Position numbers and translations under genes: made by a program. Positions 1 through 15,000 of a stretch of DNA of 64,000 bases are shown here, piece after piece; positions within the stretch are counted from its first letter, which is position 1, and every line of letters starts with the position of its first letter. A model generated the notes under the pieces. It saw only the letters and a program-made list of their open reading frames with translations. It did not search any database and was not told the DNA's origin. Source of the stretch: Psychrobium sp. MM17-31. Its GTDB lineage: Bacteria > Pseudomonadota > Gammaproteobacteria > Enterobacterales > Psychrobiaceae. The DNA is taken from NCBI RefSeq assembly GCF_022347785.1, contig NZ_JAKRGA010000003.1, positions 1-64,000 on the forward strand, read 5' to 3'.

Positions 1-3000
1 CCAACCAACTGTTTGCGATTGATGCAACAAGCGGCATAGTGACGATTAAAGCCGAGCGTGGTCTGAATTATGAAACAGCGCAATCGCACGATATTACGAT
101 TATTGCGACCTCAGAGGACGGTTCAACCTCAAGTAATACCTTCACTATCAGTGTTGGTAACAACGAAGAAGGTCGCGGCGGCGAAGGCACCTCGGGTGAT
201 ACTGATACCGATGTATCAGCCATTACGGATATCGATACCTCAGTGGTGACGATAGAGCATGATGCAGCTAAAGACACGTTGGTGGGTATTACTGCATTTG
301 CCGAAGATACCGATACTGGTGATACGGTGACGTACAGCCTAAGCGGCGTTAACAAAGACTTATTTAGCATCGATGCAAGCTCAGGCGTGATTCGTGTGGC
401 AGATGGCTTTAGCACCGATGCGACGTCACTGGATGTGATTGTTGTTGCAACATCGACGGACAAATCAAGCTCAAGTGAAACCTTTACCATTGCCATTAAC
501 CAAGATGTTGGTCCGTTAATAGACGAAAATGATGATGCGAATAATGTCGCCGAAGATGCCGAAGTTGGATCAGAAGTAGGGATCACTGCCTTAGCAAAAG
601 ATGCAAATGACGAAGATGTCGTGACTTACGCACTGTCAGCGGCTGACCAAACCGCTGGTTTATTTGCTATTGATGCAACCACTGGTGTGGTGACCGTTGC
701 TGGCTCACTTGACCACGAAGATGCAAGTTCACACAGCATTACAGTGATAGCCACATCAGCCGATGGCTCAACCTCAAGCGATAGCTTTACCATTAATGTC
801 ACTGATGTTAATGAAGCGATTAGTGAGCTTAAGGATGATAACGATGACGCCAACACAGTTGCTGAAAATGCTGCTGCAGGCACAACCGTTGGCATTACCG
901 CACTTGCGACAGACCAAGATGATAGCGTGACATACGCACTGTCAGCAGCTGACCAAGCTGCTGGTTTATTTGCTATTGATGCAACCACTGGTGTCGTAAC
1001 AGTTAAAGGCTCATTTGACCACGAAGATGCAAGTTCACACAGCATTACAGTGATAGCGACATCAGCCGATGGCTCAACCTCAAGCGATAGCTTTACCATT
1101 AATGTCACTGATGTTAATGAAGCGATTAGTGAGCTTAAAGATGATAACGATGACGCTAACACGGTTGCGGAAAACGCCGCTGCTGGCACAACTGTTGGTA
1201 TTACCGCGCTTGCTACAGACCAAGATGAAGATGACAGCGTGACATACGCACTGTCAGCGGCTGACCAAGCTGCTGGTTTATTTGCGATTGATGCAACCAC
1301 TGGTGTGGTGACCGTTGCTGGCTCACTTGACCACGAAGATGCAAGTTCACACAGCATTACAGTGATAGCCACATCAGCCGATGGCTCAACCTCAAGCGAT
1401 AGCTTTACCATTAATGTCACTGATGTTAATGAAGCGATTAGTGAGCTTAAGGATGATAACGATGACGCCAACACAGTTGCTGAAAATGCTGCTGCAGGCA
1501 CAACCGTTGGCATTACCGCACTTGCGACAGACCAAGATGAAGATGACAGCGTGACATACGCACTGTCAGCAGCTGACCAAGCTGCTGGTTTATTTGCTAT
1601 TGATGCAACCACTGGTGTGGTGACCGTTGCTGGCTCACTTGACCACGAAGATGCAAGTTCACACAGCATTACAGTGATAGCCACATCAGCCGATGGTTCA
1701 ACGTCAAGCAATAGCTTCACCATTAATGTCACTGACGTGAATGAAGCGATTAGCGCGCTTGAAGATGATAACGATGATGCCAACAGTGTTGCTGAAAATG
1801 CAGCAGCTGGCACAACGGTTGGTATCACGGCCTTAGCGACTGATGAAGATGCCACAGACACTGTGTCTTATGCACTGTCAGCGGCTGACCAAACCGCTGG
1901 TTTATTTGCTATTGATGCAACCACTGGTGTCGTAACAGTTAAAGGCTCACTTGACCACGAAGATGCAAGTTCACACAACATTACAGTGATAGCGACATCA
2001 GCCGATGGCTCAACCTCAAGTGATAGCTTCACGATTAATGTCACTGATGTTAATGAAGCGATTAGTGAGCTTAAGGATAATAACGATGATGCCAACACGG
2101 TTGCTGAAAACGCAGCAGCTGGCACAACGGTTGGTATCACAGCCTTAGCGACTGATGAAGATGCCACAGACACTGTGTCTTATGCACTGTCAGCAGCTGA
2201 CCAAGCTGCTGGTTTATTTGCTATTGATGCAACCACTGGTGTGGTGACCATTGCTGGCTCACTTGACCACGAAGATGCAAGTTCACACAGCATTACAGTG
2301 ATAGCCACATCAGCCGATGGCTCAACCTCAAGTGATAGCTTCACGATTAATGTCACTGACGTAAACGAAGCTATTGGCACGCTCACCGATAGCAACACTG
2401 CGGCTGACAGCGTGGCAGAAAACGCAACGGTCGGAACAACCGTTGGTATTACCGCACTTGCGACAGACCAAGATGAAGATGATAGCGTGACATACGCACT
2501 GTCAGCAGCTGACCAAGCTGCTGGTTTATTTGCTATTGATGCAACCACTGGTGTGGTGACCGTTGCTGGCTCACTTGACCACGAAGATGCAAGTTCACAC
2601 AGCATTACAGTGATAGCCACATCAGCCGATGGTTCAACGTCAAGCAATAGCTTCACCATTAATGTCACTGACGTGAATGAAGCGATTAGCGCGCTTGAAG
2701 ATGATAACGATGATGCCAACAGTGTTGCTGAAAATGCAGCAGCTAGCACAACGGTTGGTATCACGGCCTTAGCGACTGATGAAGATGCCACAGACACTGT
2801 GTCTTATGCACTGTCAGCGGCTGACCAAACCGCTGGTTTATTTGCTATTGATGCAACCACTGGTGTGGTGACCGTTGCTGGCTCACTTGACCACGAAGAT
2901 GCAAGTTCACACAGCATTACAGTGATAGCGACATCAGCCGATGGCTCAACCTCAAGTGATAGCTTCACGATTAATGTCACTGACGTAAATGAAGCGATTA

Positions 3001-6000
3001 GTGAGCTTAAAGATAATAACGATGACGCTAACACGGTTGCGGAAAACGCCGCTGCTGGCACAACGGTTGGTATTACCGCGCTTGCGACAGACCAAGATGA
3101 AGATGACAGCGTGACATACGCACTGACAGCGGCTGACCAAGCTGCTGGTTTATTTGCGATTGATGCCATTAGTGGTGTTGTAACGGTTGCTGGCTCACTT
3201 GACCACGAAGATGCAAGTTCACACAGCATTACAGTGATAGCCACATCAGCCGATGGCTCAACGTCAAGCAATAGCTTTACCATTAATGTCACTGATGTTA
3301 ATGAAGCGATTAGTGAGCTTAAGGATGACAACGATGACGCCAACACAGTTGCTGAAAATGCTGCTGCAGGCACAACCGTTGGCATTACCGCGCTTGCTAC
3401 AGACCAAGATGAAGATGACAGCGTGACATACGCACTGTCAGCAGCTGACCAAGCTGCTGGTTTATTTGCGATTGATGCAACCACTGGTGTGGTGACCATT
3501 GCTGGCTCACTTGACCACGAAGATGCAAGTTCACACAGCATTACAGTGATAGCCACATCAGCCGATGGCTCAACGTCAAGCAATAGCTTTACCATTAATG
3601 TCACTGATGTTAATGAAGCGATTAGTGAGCTTAAGGATGACAACGATGACGCTAACACGGTTGCTGAAAATGCTGCTGCAGGCACAACCGTTGGCATTAC
3701 CGCGCTTGCGACAGACCAAGATGAAGATGACAGCGTGACATACGCACTGTCAGCGGCTGACCAAGCTGCTGGTTTATTTGCGATTGATGCCACTAGTGGT
3801 GTTGTAACGGTTGCTGGCGCGCTTGACCATGAAACCGCGCCGCAACACACAGTAACCGTGATTGCCACCTCAACAGATGGCTCAACGGTAAGCGATAGCT
3901 TTACCATTAATGTCACTGACGTAAACGAAGCTATTGGCACGCTCACCGATAGCAACACTGCGGCTGACAGCGTGGCAGAAAACGCAACGGTCGGAACAAC
4001 CGTTGGTATTACCGCACTAGCCACAGACCAAGATGAAGATGACAGCGTGACATACGCACTGTCAGCGGCTGATGAAGCTGCTGGTTTATTTGCGATTGAT
4101 GCCACTAGTGGTGTTGTAACGGTTGCTGGCGCCCTTGACCATGAAACTGCGCCATCACACACAGTGACTGTGATTGCTACATCAACCGATGGCTCAACGT
4201 CAAGCGATAGCTTTACGATTAATGTCACTGATGTGAATGAAAGCCCTGTAGCGACTAATGATAACTTTGCTGACTTCCAGTTAATTGCAAAAATTGACGA
4301 GAATCGAGGAGTTCAAAAGTTTCAGGCGTTTGATGCACTCGACGGGTATAGCAATAGTGTTAGTACTGTGTCAGTTGGAACTGATGGGCGATTTGCAAGC
4401 GTATGGCGCACGGATAATAGCGACAATGATGCTTCTATTTACGTGCAAAGCTTTAATGCTGATGGTTCACCTAATACTGCGGTTAATCCTGCTACAGGTG
4501 GAATGATAAAGCTCCAAGCTACTGGAAATGTTGACGGACAAAATTATCATCCGGCGATATCTGCAATAGGCGATTCCGGTGCATTTGCAGTAACTTGGAT
4601 GGGGGAAGAACCAGAAAGTGGTGATTTCTCTATTTATTTGCAACTGTTTAACGCAGATGGAACATTAAATCATTCACCGAATGGAACACAGAAATTAGAA
4701 GCTTTTGATAACACATCTGGAGAAGATCGTCTGCCTCGAATTACTAGTGTTGGCAACAATGGCGATTTCGTTGTGGTCTGGACCGGTGAAGATGAGCAAG
4801 GAGATCACTCTGTAAGTTACGCGAAGTTTGATATTAATGGTGAGATTTATGCCCCCGGCATTCAAAAGCTTGAAGTTGCTGGCAATCTTGCAATGGATGA
4901 TTTTACAACGTCCGTTACAGCGCTGGGCGACGATGGTTCATTTGCAATTGGTTATATAGGCACTGATCTCGAGGGCGATACTTCGGGCTATGTTCAAACT
5001 TTTGACGCAAGCCTTGGCAAACTTAGTCTTAATAAACTGGAGACACCAGATAGTACAACGATAAATGAAAATGGTACTCAAATAGCCTCTATCGGTAATG
5101 ATGGCTCCTACGTTGTAGTGTGGAGTAGTACTCAGGGGAGTTTTGGTAACGAAGTATACTCAAAACACTTTGTGCAACGTTTTAATGCTGACGGTTCGCC
5201 TCATGCTTCCGGGATTCAAGAGTTATCGGATGACTACCCTGAACTCGCTCGTGCGGATGCTAATGTTGTTGCATTAGGTGATTCAGGTGCTTACGCAATT
5301 ACGTGGACAGTTGGTCTTAGTGATATCAATACGTCAGCAAAATCGTTTGTTCAGTTTGTTGGTCCAAATGGTGACTTAGGAGCAACTTCGCCAACTCAAT
5401 TACAAGCGCCATTTATGCAATCTGGTAATGAATGGCCAACAATTACACCGTTAGATGATGGTGGATTTGTAGTGACTTGGATTGGTGAGGTAGTCGGTGA
5501 CCGATTGGAGGGCTTCTTTAACTATATACCCGGTCAAACGTTTGTCTTTACACAAAAATTTAATGCAGATGGTACAATAGATACCTCTCCGAGTCCTGAA
5601 ACGAACGGTGTGATATTAGTCGAAAGTTATGATGCTAGTCGTGTTATTAACTTAATTCCTGATACAACAGCTGTTGGAACTGACGGAGCTTACGTTGTTA
5701 CTTGGCCGAGCTTAGATAAAGATGGAAATGTTGCAATTTATACTCAGTCGTTTGATGAGAATGGCGTTAAGATTCAAGAAAATCCTGCTAGCCCAGGCGT
5801 TTATAAACTAAATGTTCTCGCTAATGATTTTGACCAAGACACGGGAGACCAAATTTCAATTTGGAAAATTGCCGATCAAGATGCAACTTCGGGTCAAGAG
5901 ATCGATATATTCCAGGGTGGTGAACTCGTTGGTACAGCAAGAATAGAGTCAAATGAAATCGTATTCACACCAGGAGCTAGCCTTGCCCGTTTAGCTGAAG

Positions 6001-9000
6001 GCGAAAAATTAAGTATTTCGTTTGAATATACAATTCGCGATAGCGAAAATAACTCAGATACAGATTCAACAGCGACTGTGACCTTTAACGTAATAGGCGC
6101 AGACGATGCAAGTGTCATTGTTGATGATCTTGTGACGACACAAGAAAATGAAACGTTAAATGGCAATGTTTTAACAAACGATAGTGATGTCGATAATACG
6201 CTAATTATCGAAACGTTTATTCTGCCGGGTGATACTACGATATATCAAGCGGGCAATACAGGTACTATCGAAAATGTGGGTACTTTTACCTTAAATAGTG
6301 ATGGTAGCTATACTTTCGTGCCAGAAGAAAATTACTCTGGTAATGTTCCTCAAATTCATTATTACACTAATACAGGAGCGCGTGGTGCGTTGAATATTAC
6401 CGTTGTTAATGGTCCTGAGGTAGGGGCAATTAGTGACGAAGATGCTAGCGGAGACAGTGACAACCACAAACTCTCTGAAAATGCAGTTGTCGGTACTGAA
6501 GTTGGCATAACCGCATTTGCTGAAGATCCTGATGATGAAGTGACGTACAGTCTTGCAGACAATGATGGCGGTTTATTCGCTATCGATGCGACGTCCGGTG
6601 TAGTCACTCTCGTTGGCAACGTTGATTACGAAACAGACAAGAGTCACAAGATTACCGTACAAGCAAACTCGGAAGATGGCTCAACCAGTACTAAAGTCTT
6701 TACCATAGATATTGGTGATAATAATGACGGTAATGGTGGAGAGGGTACAACTGGTGATACTGATAATGCTGTAACTCAAGTGCATGACTCGGACGATGTG
6801 ATAGCGAGTTTGGTATCTGAGAATGCACCGATTGGTACTTACGTTGGTATGACGGCATTCGCCGAAGATGCTGATGGCGATAAAGTGACTTATAGCCTTA
6901 TCGATGTGGGTATTGATGAGCAAGGGCGTGCTAAGTTTGCCGTCGATGCAGATACAGGGGAAATAACTGTTGCAGGTAATTTGGACTTCGAAAAGGAAAA
7001 TCTCGAAGAAATTACTATGGTGGCAACATCCGAAGATGGTTCAACATCGACACAGCAAGTAATAATTGTTATTCACAACAATGAACAAGGGATAGGAGGA
7101 ACTGGAACAACAGGTGATACCGATAATGCTGTGTCAGCAATTACCGATAGTGATAATACGATTGGCAAAGTATCTGAAAATGCTATTGCCGGAACCAAAG
7201 TTGGCATTACGGCATTTGCCGATGATAGTGATAGACGCGATGATGTCGCTTATAGCATCGTTGGTGATGCGGGACCATTTGTTATCGATGCATCGACCGG
7301 TGTGATTACCGTTACAGGTAATTTAAATTATGAAACTCAAGATACATACCAGTTAAAAGTATTAGCAACTTCTAAAGATAGCAGTACGTCAACCCACACC
7401 TTTACTATTGAAGTAGATAATAATGAAAATGGGCTAGGTGGCGAAGGAACAAGCGGCGACACAGATAGAGCCGTTGATCAAGTACGCGATAGTGATGACG
7501 TTATTGTGAGTCTCGTATCTGAAAATGCGACTATTGGTACCTATGTAGGGTTGACTGCATTTGCCGACGATCCGGACGGAGATAAGGTCACATATAGCCT
7601 GATTAATGTTGGTGTCGATGAACAAGGCCGTGAAAAATTTGTCGTCGATGAAAACACAGGTGAAATTACTGTTGCGGGTAATTTAGATTTTGAAAAGGAA
7701 AACTTTGAAGCAATTACGATGGTTGCAACATCGGAAGATGGCTCAACATCGACTCAACAAGTGACAGTCGTCATTCATAATAACGAGAAAGGTATCGGCG
7801 GTGAAGGAACACAAGGCGATACTGATAATGCTGTCAGTGCAATTGAAGATAAAAACACCGCAGCGAATATTATCGTAGAAAACGCGACCGTGGGCAGTGA
7901 AGCTGGGATCACTGCATTCGCTAACGATCTTGATAATGGCGACGAAGTTACTTACAAATTATCCGATGCAGACATAGCGGCTGGGCTCTTTGCGATTGAT
8001 GCAAACTCCGGTGTTGTAACTGTTGTTGGTAACCTGAATTTTGAAACACAGCAATCTCACGATATTACGGTAATAGCAACCTCTGAAGATCAAAGCTCAG
8101 CCACCAAAAACTTTGTGATTACTGTTAGCGATATTAATGAAGCACCTGTGATCACAGAGGTCGAGTCATTTACAGCAGTAGAAGAAACTGCGCAGTTAAA
8201 TCAAATTGTTGCTCGCATAATTGCAATAGATCCTGATACTGATGAGTTAACGTTCTCAATCACTCAAGGTAACGAGTTAGGTTATGTCACCATCGATTCT
8301 GATAGTGGCGAAATAACACTGACCCAAGCGGGAATCGATGCGCTAAATGACAATGCGGGAAATATCACTACCTTATCATTAACAGTTCAAGTTAGTGACG
8401 GTGATTTATTTACTCAACAGCCTGTTGTTATCACACTTGATGAGATGGTCGCACCAACAATCGAGATAGCCAGTAGCTCAGACACTGGTGAGTCTGATAG
8501 CGATGGTATAACTTCTCAAAACAAACCTATCTTTGCAGGCAACGGCGAGATCGGTGCCACTATAGTGCTAACTATCGATGGCACTGAAATAGGTCGCGGT
8601 GTTGTTCAAGGAGATGGCACATATACAATCATCTCAGCAACTACATTAGATGATGGTGAGCACACAGTTGTGGTTACGGCAACAGATAGTAGTAACAATG
8701 AAAAAAGTGCTCCGTTAAGTATTACTATCGATACGCAAGGGGTGGGGGCTATCAGCGTTGATCCTGTCACTGACAATAACATTATCGATAAAGATGAAGT
8801 CGGCACACAAATTACTATTACAGGCAGTGCAAGCGGAGAGTTTGCTACTGGCGATTCTGTTACCACCACGATAAATGGCACCCAGTATAGCGGTGTGATT
8901 TCAAGTGACGGTAACAGCTGGTCAATTGAGAATGTTAGCACCGATGATATCATCGCAGACAATGAGTTTAGTATTCAGGCGAATGGTAGTGATGTTGCTG

Positions 9001-12000
9001 GCAACGCTATTTCACATGCTCAAACAGTGACTGTTGAAATCTATGAAAATAATGCGCCTGTTGCTGTTGATGATGACACTGTTGTTGTTTCTTCAACGCA
9101 GGTATTAGTAGAAGAAACATTCGGAAGTGGCACAACAGGTTGGCAAAATCAAAAGCTTAACTCAGGACGTTTAAAAGTCGAAAATGGCACAACATCGTCG
9201 AAAGTCTTCGATTTTGGACCTGAACACGCTGGTGAAACAGTGACCATTTCCTTTAGGGCTAAAGGGAATAAAAATTGGGATGGTGGAGCAGATGACATCA
9301 AAGTGTATTTTAATGATGTTAAAGAGATTGATGATTCGTATACCAATGGAAATTGGCATCAATATAATGACATCGCAGTCACTTTAGATGCACAAGGGCG
9401 CGTGAAATTGGCTTTTGAAGCATCTACGAATGCTAACAATGAAGACTTATTAATTGATAATGTCGTTATTAAAACGGGTGATGATTACACCTCGAATATT
9501 ACTACTGATGAAGATAGCGCATTAACGATTGATGTATTAGCGAATGATAGTGACGCAGATGGAGATGCGCTCACTATTACTCATTTAAATGGAACTGAGT
9601 TAACTAATGTTATTAACAGCGTTGAAGTGCTAGACGTCAATGGAATGTTGGCAGGGCACATTAGTGTGGTCGATGGCAAGGTGGTATTTACGCCTGATGT
9701 ATCACTTAATTCTATGGCGCAAGGTGAAGAACTCGCATTGAGTTTTACCTATTCAATTAGTGATGGTGATGCTAGCGACAATGCAACTGCGAGCTTTGTT
9801 GTGGCTGGTACTAATGATCTTCCTGTCATTACACAAGTCGAGACTCAGGTTGAGAATTCTGTTCAATCTATCGTGATTGCGACAATTACAGATATTGACG
9901 GAGATTTAGATCTCGATGCAACTAATGCTTCTGCACAAAATGGTACCGTGAGTATTAACGCGAATGGAGAAGTAATATATACACCAAACACGAATTTTTC
10001 TGGAATAGAAAGTATTACGATTACTGCTATTGATGAAGCTGGTGCTATTGTCCCACAAACCATTAGTTTGAACGTAATGCATGTCAACCATGCGCCAGTA
10101 GCAGTCGATGATACCTTTGGTGCTTTGGAAGATGTGTCCAACTTATTAAGCGCGACGAATTACACGGGTAACGTCAGTTATGGCCAAGAGATAGCTTATC
10201 AAGGCATCGTGGGCAAGCGTCAACAAATCGAAGTCTTGAATGAAAATGGTGATTTTGCTATGACTTGGCAAGTGATTGCTAATGGTCAAACAAAAGACTC
10301 TATTGCAGTTCAAATGTTTAATAGTGAAGGTGATGCGATTAGCAGCGTTGTCCTAATGGATACTGTTGGACTTGACGATGAGGATAACTTGCCACGGATT
10401 ACTGCTCTCGGTGACAGCGGTGAATTTGTGGTGAGCTGGCAAGGTAAAGAACACACCTCGCAAGGCAGTGATTACTCGATTTTCACGCAGCAATTTAACG
10501 CTGACGGGACGATTTCAGGCCATGAGCGACATAAATTCGAATCGGGTCCAACCAATGCTGCCGACAAATACCAGCAAATTACGTCGATTGGCGACAATGG
10601 CGAATATGTCATGGTGTGGTATGGCAATGTTGGTGGCAATTATTATCATTTCTTACAGGAATTTGATAGTAACGGCGAACCGTCTGGCTCTGCTACACGC
10701 CTAGAGCCAGCAGGAGCACCACTAGGTAGCGAATTCAAGCCTGATATTACCGAAGTTGGTAATGACGGTAGTTATGTGGTTACTTGGGTTGGGACATCAG
10801 GTGGCAAACGTCACGTTTATACTCAGAAATTTAATAACGATGGCTCGTCAGCTGATGTTGTTTCCTATCAAGCAGATTCAAGAAACCCAGATTACAATCA
10901 GGCTACATCCACAGTAACCGAAGTTGGCACTGATGGTAGTTATGTATTGGTATGGAGTAACTACACTAGTGTGAATCGTTCTGAAACATACTTCCAACGC
11001 TTTGACGCCGAAGGTGAGCCTGTATCAAACTCACCAACTAAAGTCGATCAACAAGGCACTAAGCACAATGATTATAATCCGCAGGTTGTTGCTTTAGGTG
11101 ACAGTGGTAATTTCGCATTAGTGTGGGAAGAAACAAACGGAACAGAAAGTCTCATATATATTAAAGCCTATAATGCAGACGGCTCAGCAATGCGCACTGA
11201 AGCTATCACATTGGATGGGTTTACTAATGTTGACTTACGCAATGCAAATCCAAGTATTACCAATATAGGAACCGATGGCGATTTTGTGATTGCTTGGGAA
11301 AGTGAAGCTGATAGTAGTGATAATTATGCTGTCTTCGTCCAACGTTTTAACAATCTGGGGCTGCCAGTGGGTGAAATGGTTCAGCTTGATGAGCCAAGTA
11401 CTACCTGGACAAATCAAATATTTAAAGAGCCTCAAGTTTTTGCCAACGGCAATGATGGTGCCTTTAATGTGGTATGGCGTGGGCATGATGATACACAATA
11501 TACCTCTTTAAATATTCAAGGTTTCGACGCCAACGGTCAGCGTATTGGTGATTTTGGCAATAGCCGAGGTGATTTCGATATTACTCTTGATTCTGAGGCA
11601 TTAAGCGCGCAACAAGTTAGAGTTACCTATTCGACTGGTCAGCTCATGGTTAATGGTGAAGCAGTTGCCTCTGGCAGCTTAGTCAATGTTGATGAGTGGA
11701 ATAATGTTCAATTAGTTAATGCTAAAGGCAAAGATTATGACTTAAAGATTGAAGCAGTTTCTGCCGATGAAATTGGCCAAGATGAAATACAGTTGCTTGA
11801 TGTCTTAGCTAATGATAGTGATCCAAATAACGACCCCCTATCTATCGTTGAAATAAACGGTCAAGATGTCTCGCAAGGACAGGAAGTTGATATTACCGTT
11901 TCCGGTGAAGTAATTGGAACTGCATCAGTGGTTAATAATCAAATTCGCTTTGTACCAAGTGATGTTTTACACGTATTACCTGAAGGCGAGATAGCAAGTT

Positions 12001-15000
12001 ATAGTTTTGATTATCGTATTGCTGATGATAAAGCTCTGAAGAGTGAAATAGCACAGGTAACTTTCAATGTGATCGGTACTAATGATGCGCCAATAGTTGA
12101 GTTTACGCATACTGACGTTGTGAGAGATGGCGATGTTGTTATTGTTGGGAATGTTCGTGATATAGATAGTGAATTAGACTTTTCTAAAACCACAATTAGT
12201 GCAGATAGCGGTGTCGTTACTATTGATGAGAGTACTGGAGATATCCTTTATACAGCGCAAGGAAATGCTGAACAGGCCCAAATAACTATTAATGCTTTTG
12301 ATGAACAAGGAGCTAAAACTAAGGTAGTACACAAAATAACTATCGAAATTCCAAATAGTGCGCCGGTGGCACAAGATGATGATTTTACGACGAGAGACGA
12401 AATGCCGCTGCGAGTAAATAGTGATACTTCTGGTATTCGAGAAGAATATTCGGATATTGCTGTACTTAATGATGGTAGTTATGTTGTGACCTGGTCTACT
12501 TTTGGAAGTAGTGGTGGGGTGTTCTTTAAACATTTTGATGCGAATGGAAATGCACTGACAGATAGTGAATTGGTTCATCAATATGGTAGAGAGTCATCCC
12601 CTTCAATTACAGCGGCAGCTGATGGCGGTTTTGTTATTGCTTATCAGGGAAGTTCAGGTATTGCTCAATTTAAGCGCTATAACAGTGATGCTGAACAAAT
12701 TGGTGTTGGTGAGCAGAGTTTAACTTACAGCCTTGATGAGTATAAAAATCAATTAGAAATCATGGCTCTGGATGAGGGCGGTTTCGCAGCTGTTTATGAA
12801 CATTGGGGGGCAGGTAGCATAGTGTCTTCTGATGTTCGTTTTGAATTGGTGGATGCAGATGGCAATGTAACTTTGACAGATGTTGTTATTACTAATGACG
12901 ATAATATACATGATATGAGCCCACAATTGGCGCAACTTAATAATGGCAGCTTTGTTGTTACTTGGTTGTCGTGGCAAGAAGATGGCTGGCAAATACAACA
13001 ACAGCGTTTGAGCAGTGATGGTTCCAAGATTGGTGGTGTCACTGAAGTGTCGACAACTAACTATACTGGTGACTCATCGGCCGTTAACGTTAATAAGTGG
13101 CCTGTTGTGAGTGAGTTACAAGATGGCGGTTATATCATTGCATGGTACGCAATGACTGAATATTCTGGTCAGATTTCGGGAGATAACATCTATCAACTTA
13201 TGACACAGCGTTTTGATAAGGGTGGTCAAAAAGTTGGAGGCGAAAAAGTTGTTAGTGATGGCTTAATGAACATAGGCACAGATATCACACAGCTAAGTAT
13301 TGATACGTTAGCTAACGGTAATTTAGTCGTTGTCTATGCATCTGAGACTATGACAGATGAGGCCAATATTTTTGTTCGGGTAATAGATAAGAACGGTACT
13401 GCTGTAAGTCAAGAAATTCAAATTAACCCAGATTCAGATTATGCACACAAGACTCCGTCAGTGAAATCACTTGATGACGGTGGTTTTATTGTAACTTGGG
13501 CGCTGTTTGAAAATGATGAAGAAGGGGACATTTTTACTAAGCGCTTTGATGCTAGCGGTGTTGAAACTGGAGCCAAAATTATTTATGAAGAAGATGCCCC
13601 TATTGTTTTGGATGTTTTAGCTAATGACAGTGATGTAGATAATGACACGTTAGTTATCACTCAAATTAATGGTCAAGATGTATCTTCTGGGCAAACGGTA
13701 GAAGTTACTAATAATAAGGGAAAAATTATTGGTACTGCGAGTGTTATTAATGGAAAAATTGAGTTTATTCCTGGCGAAGAGATTGAGAAGCTCAAGCAGG
13801 ATCAATTGAAAGACTTTAGTTTTGAATACACGATTAGTGACGGGGAAGCGACTGATAGCGCTACTGTAAGTTTTACTGTTCGAGGATCAGAAAATGCAGT
13901 CCCTGTAGTACAAGATGATAAAAGCACTTGGGTTGATATTTCTGATGAGATTATTATTACTGGTTTTGATAATGCATCAACAGGCATAAAACACGAAGAC
14001 GATACAAGCTCGCGTAGTGACGGAGATTTATTTGATTATGCAGCTGTCGGCAATGATGGTACATCGGTATTAATTTATGGTGGAAGTGATACCGGTAAAT
14101 ATTATGTGCAGCGAATAAACGCTGACGGTACCAAGAATGGTAATGCGGTTGAGTTAAAAGGCAGCAGCACTTTAGCTATAATGAACTTTGAACCTAAAAT
14201 AACTGCTATTGGAAATAGTGGGGATTATGCAGTGACCTTTATTGGTCAGAAAAACAATGGCTCGAAAGCTGTTTATGCACAAAAGTATAGCGCTGATGGT
14301 GATACTGTTGGTGCATTACAAAAAGTTGATATTGATACAGCTGGTATTAGCGATAGTAAAGTTGAAGCCGATGTTCCTAATACCGCGAGTAACTTTGGTA
14401 AAGTATCTGAAACACAGACATTTACAGAGCTAATGTATGGCAATAATCAGGAAGCCGAATTAGCCAATGGCAATATTGTCCGAGTTTGGACTGCTTTTGA
14501 TGGGACTTCAGGAAATCAGTATAACAATACTGTATTTGCTCGTGTTTATAGCAAAGACGGGCAGCCATTAGCTGATGAGTTTGAAGTTAATCAGTGGCAG
14601 GGGCAAGCAAGCGCAAATGCTAAGAAGAGTTTTAGTGAAGTTGTAGTATCAGCGTCAGCTGACGGAGGCTTCAACATATTTTGGCATTCATATAATCAAT
14701 CTAACTTTGAAAGTAATGATCCTACACGTGACACGTCAGATATTTCGACCGATCTTATGGTTCGAAGTTATGATAGCAGTGGTAATGCAGTCACAGATGA
14801 AGTGGCGTTAGAAAGTTACCAAGAATCTGGTCATGTTAGTTATGAGTATTCTAGCTCTTCGAGACAAACCAATTCATTGCTATTGGCGAATGGAAACACA
14901 CTCGTTTCTTGGGTTGAGCCAGATGAATTTACAAACCAACCAGAACTAAAAACAATGATTTTGGATTCAGATCTTAACGTAGTTCACGATGAGGTTGGTA

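Noticed and set aside
626-4228. Long minus-strand open frames (up to 474 codons) opposite the cadherin repeat array
   Set aside because: They mirror the codon pattern of the tandem repeats on the plus strand, repeat with the same 312-bp period, and encode low-complexity Ser/Ala/Val sequence. They are by-products of the repeat.
525-4245. CRISPR-like regular repeats
   Set aside because: The units are 312 bp of continuous coding sequence with conserved reading frame and no spacers, so they are protein repeats.
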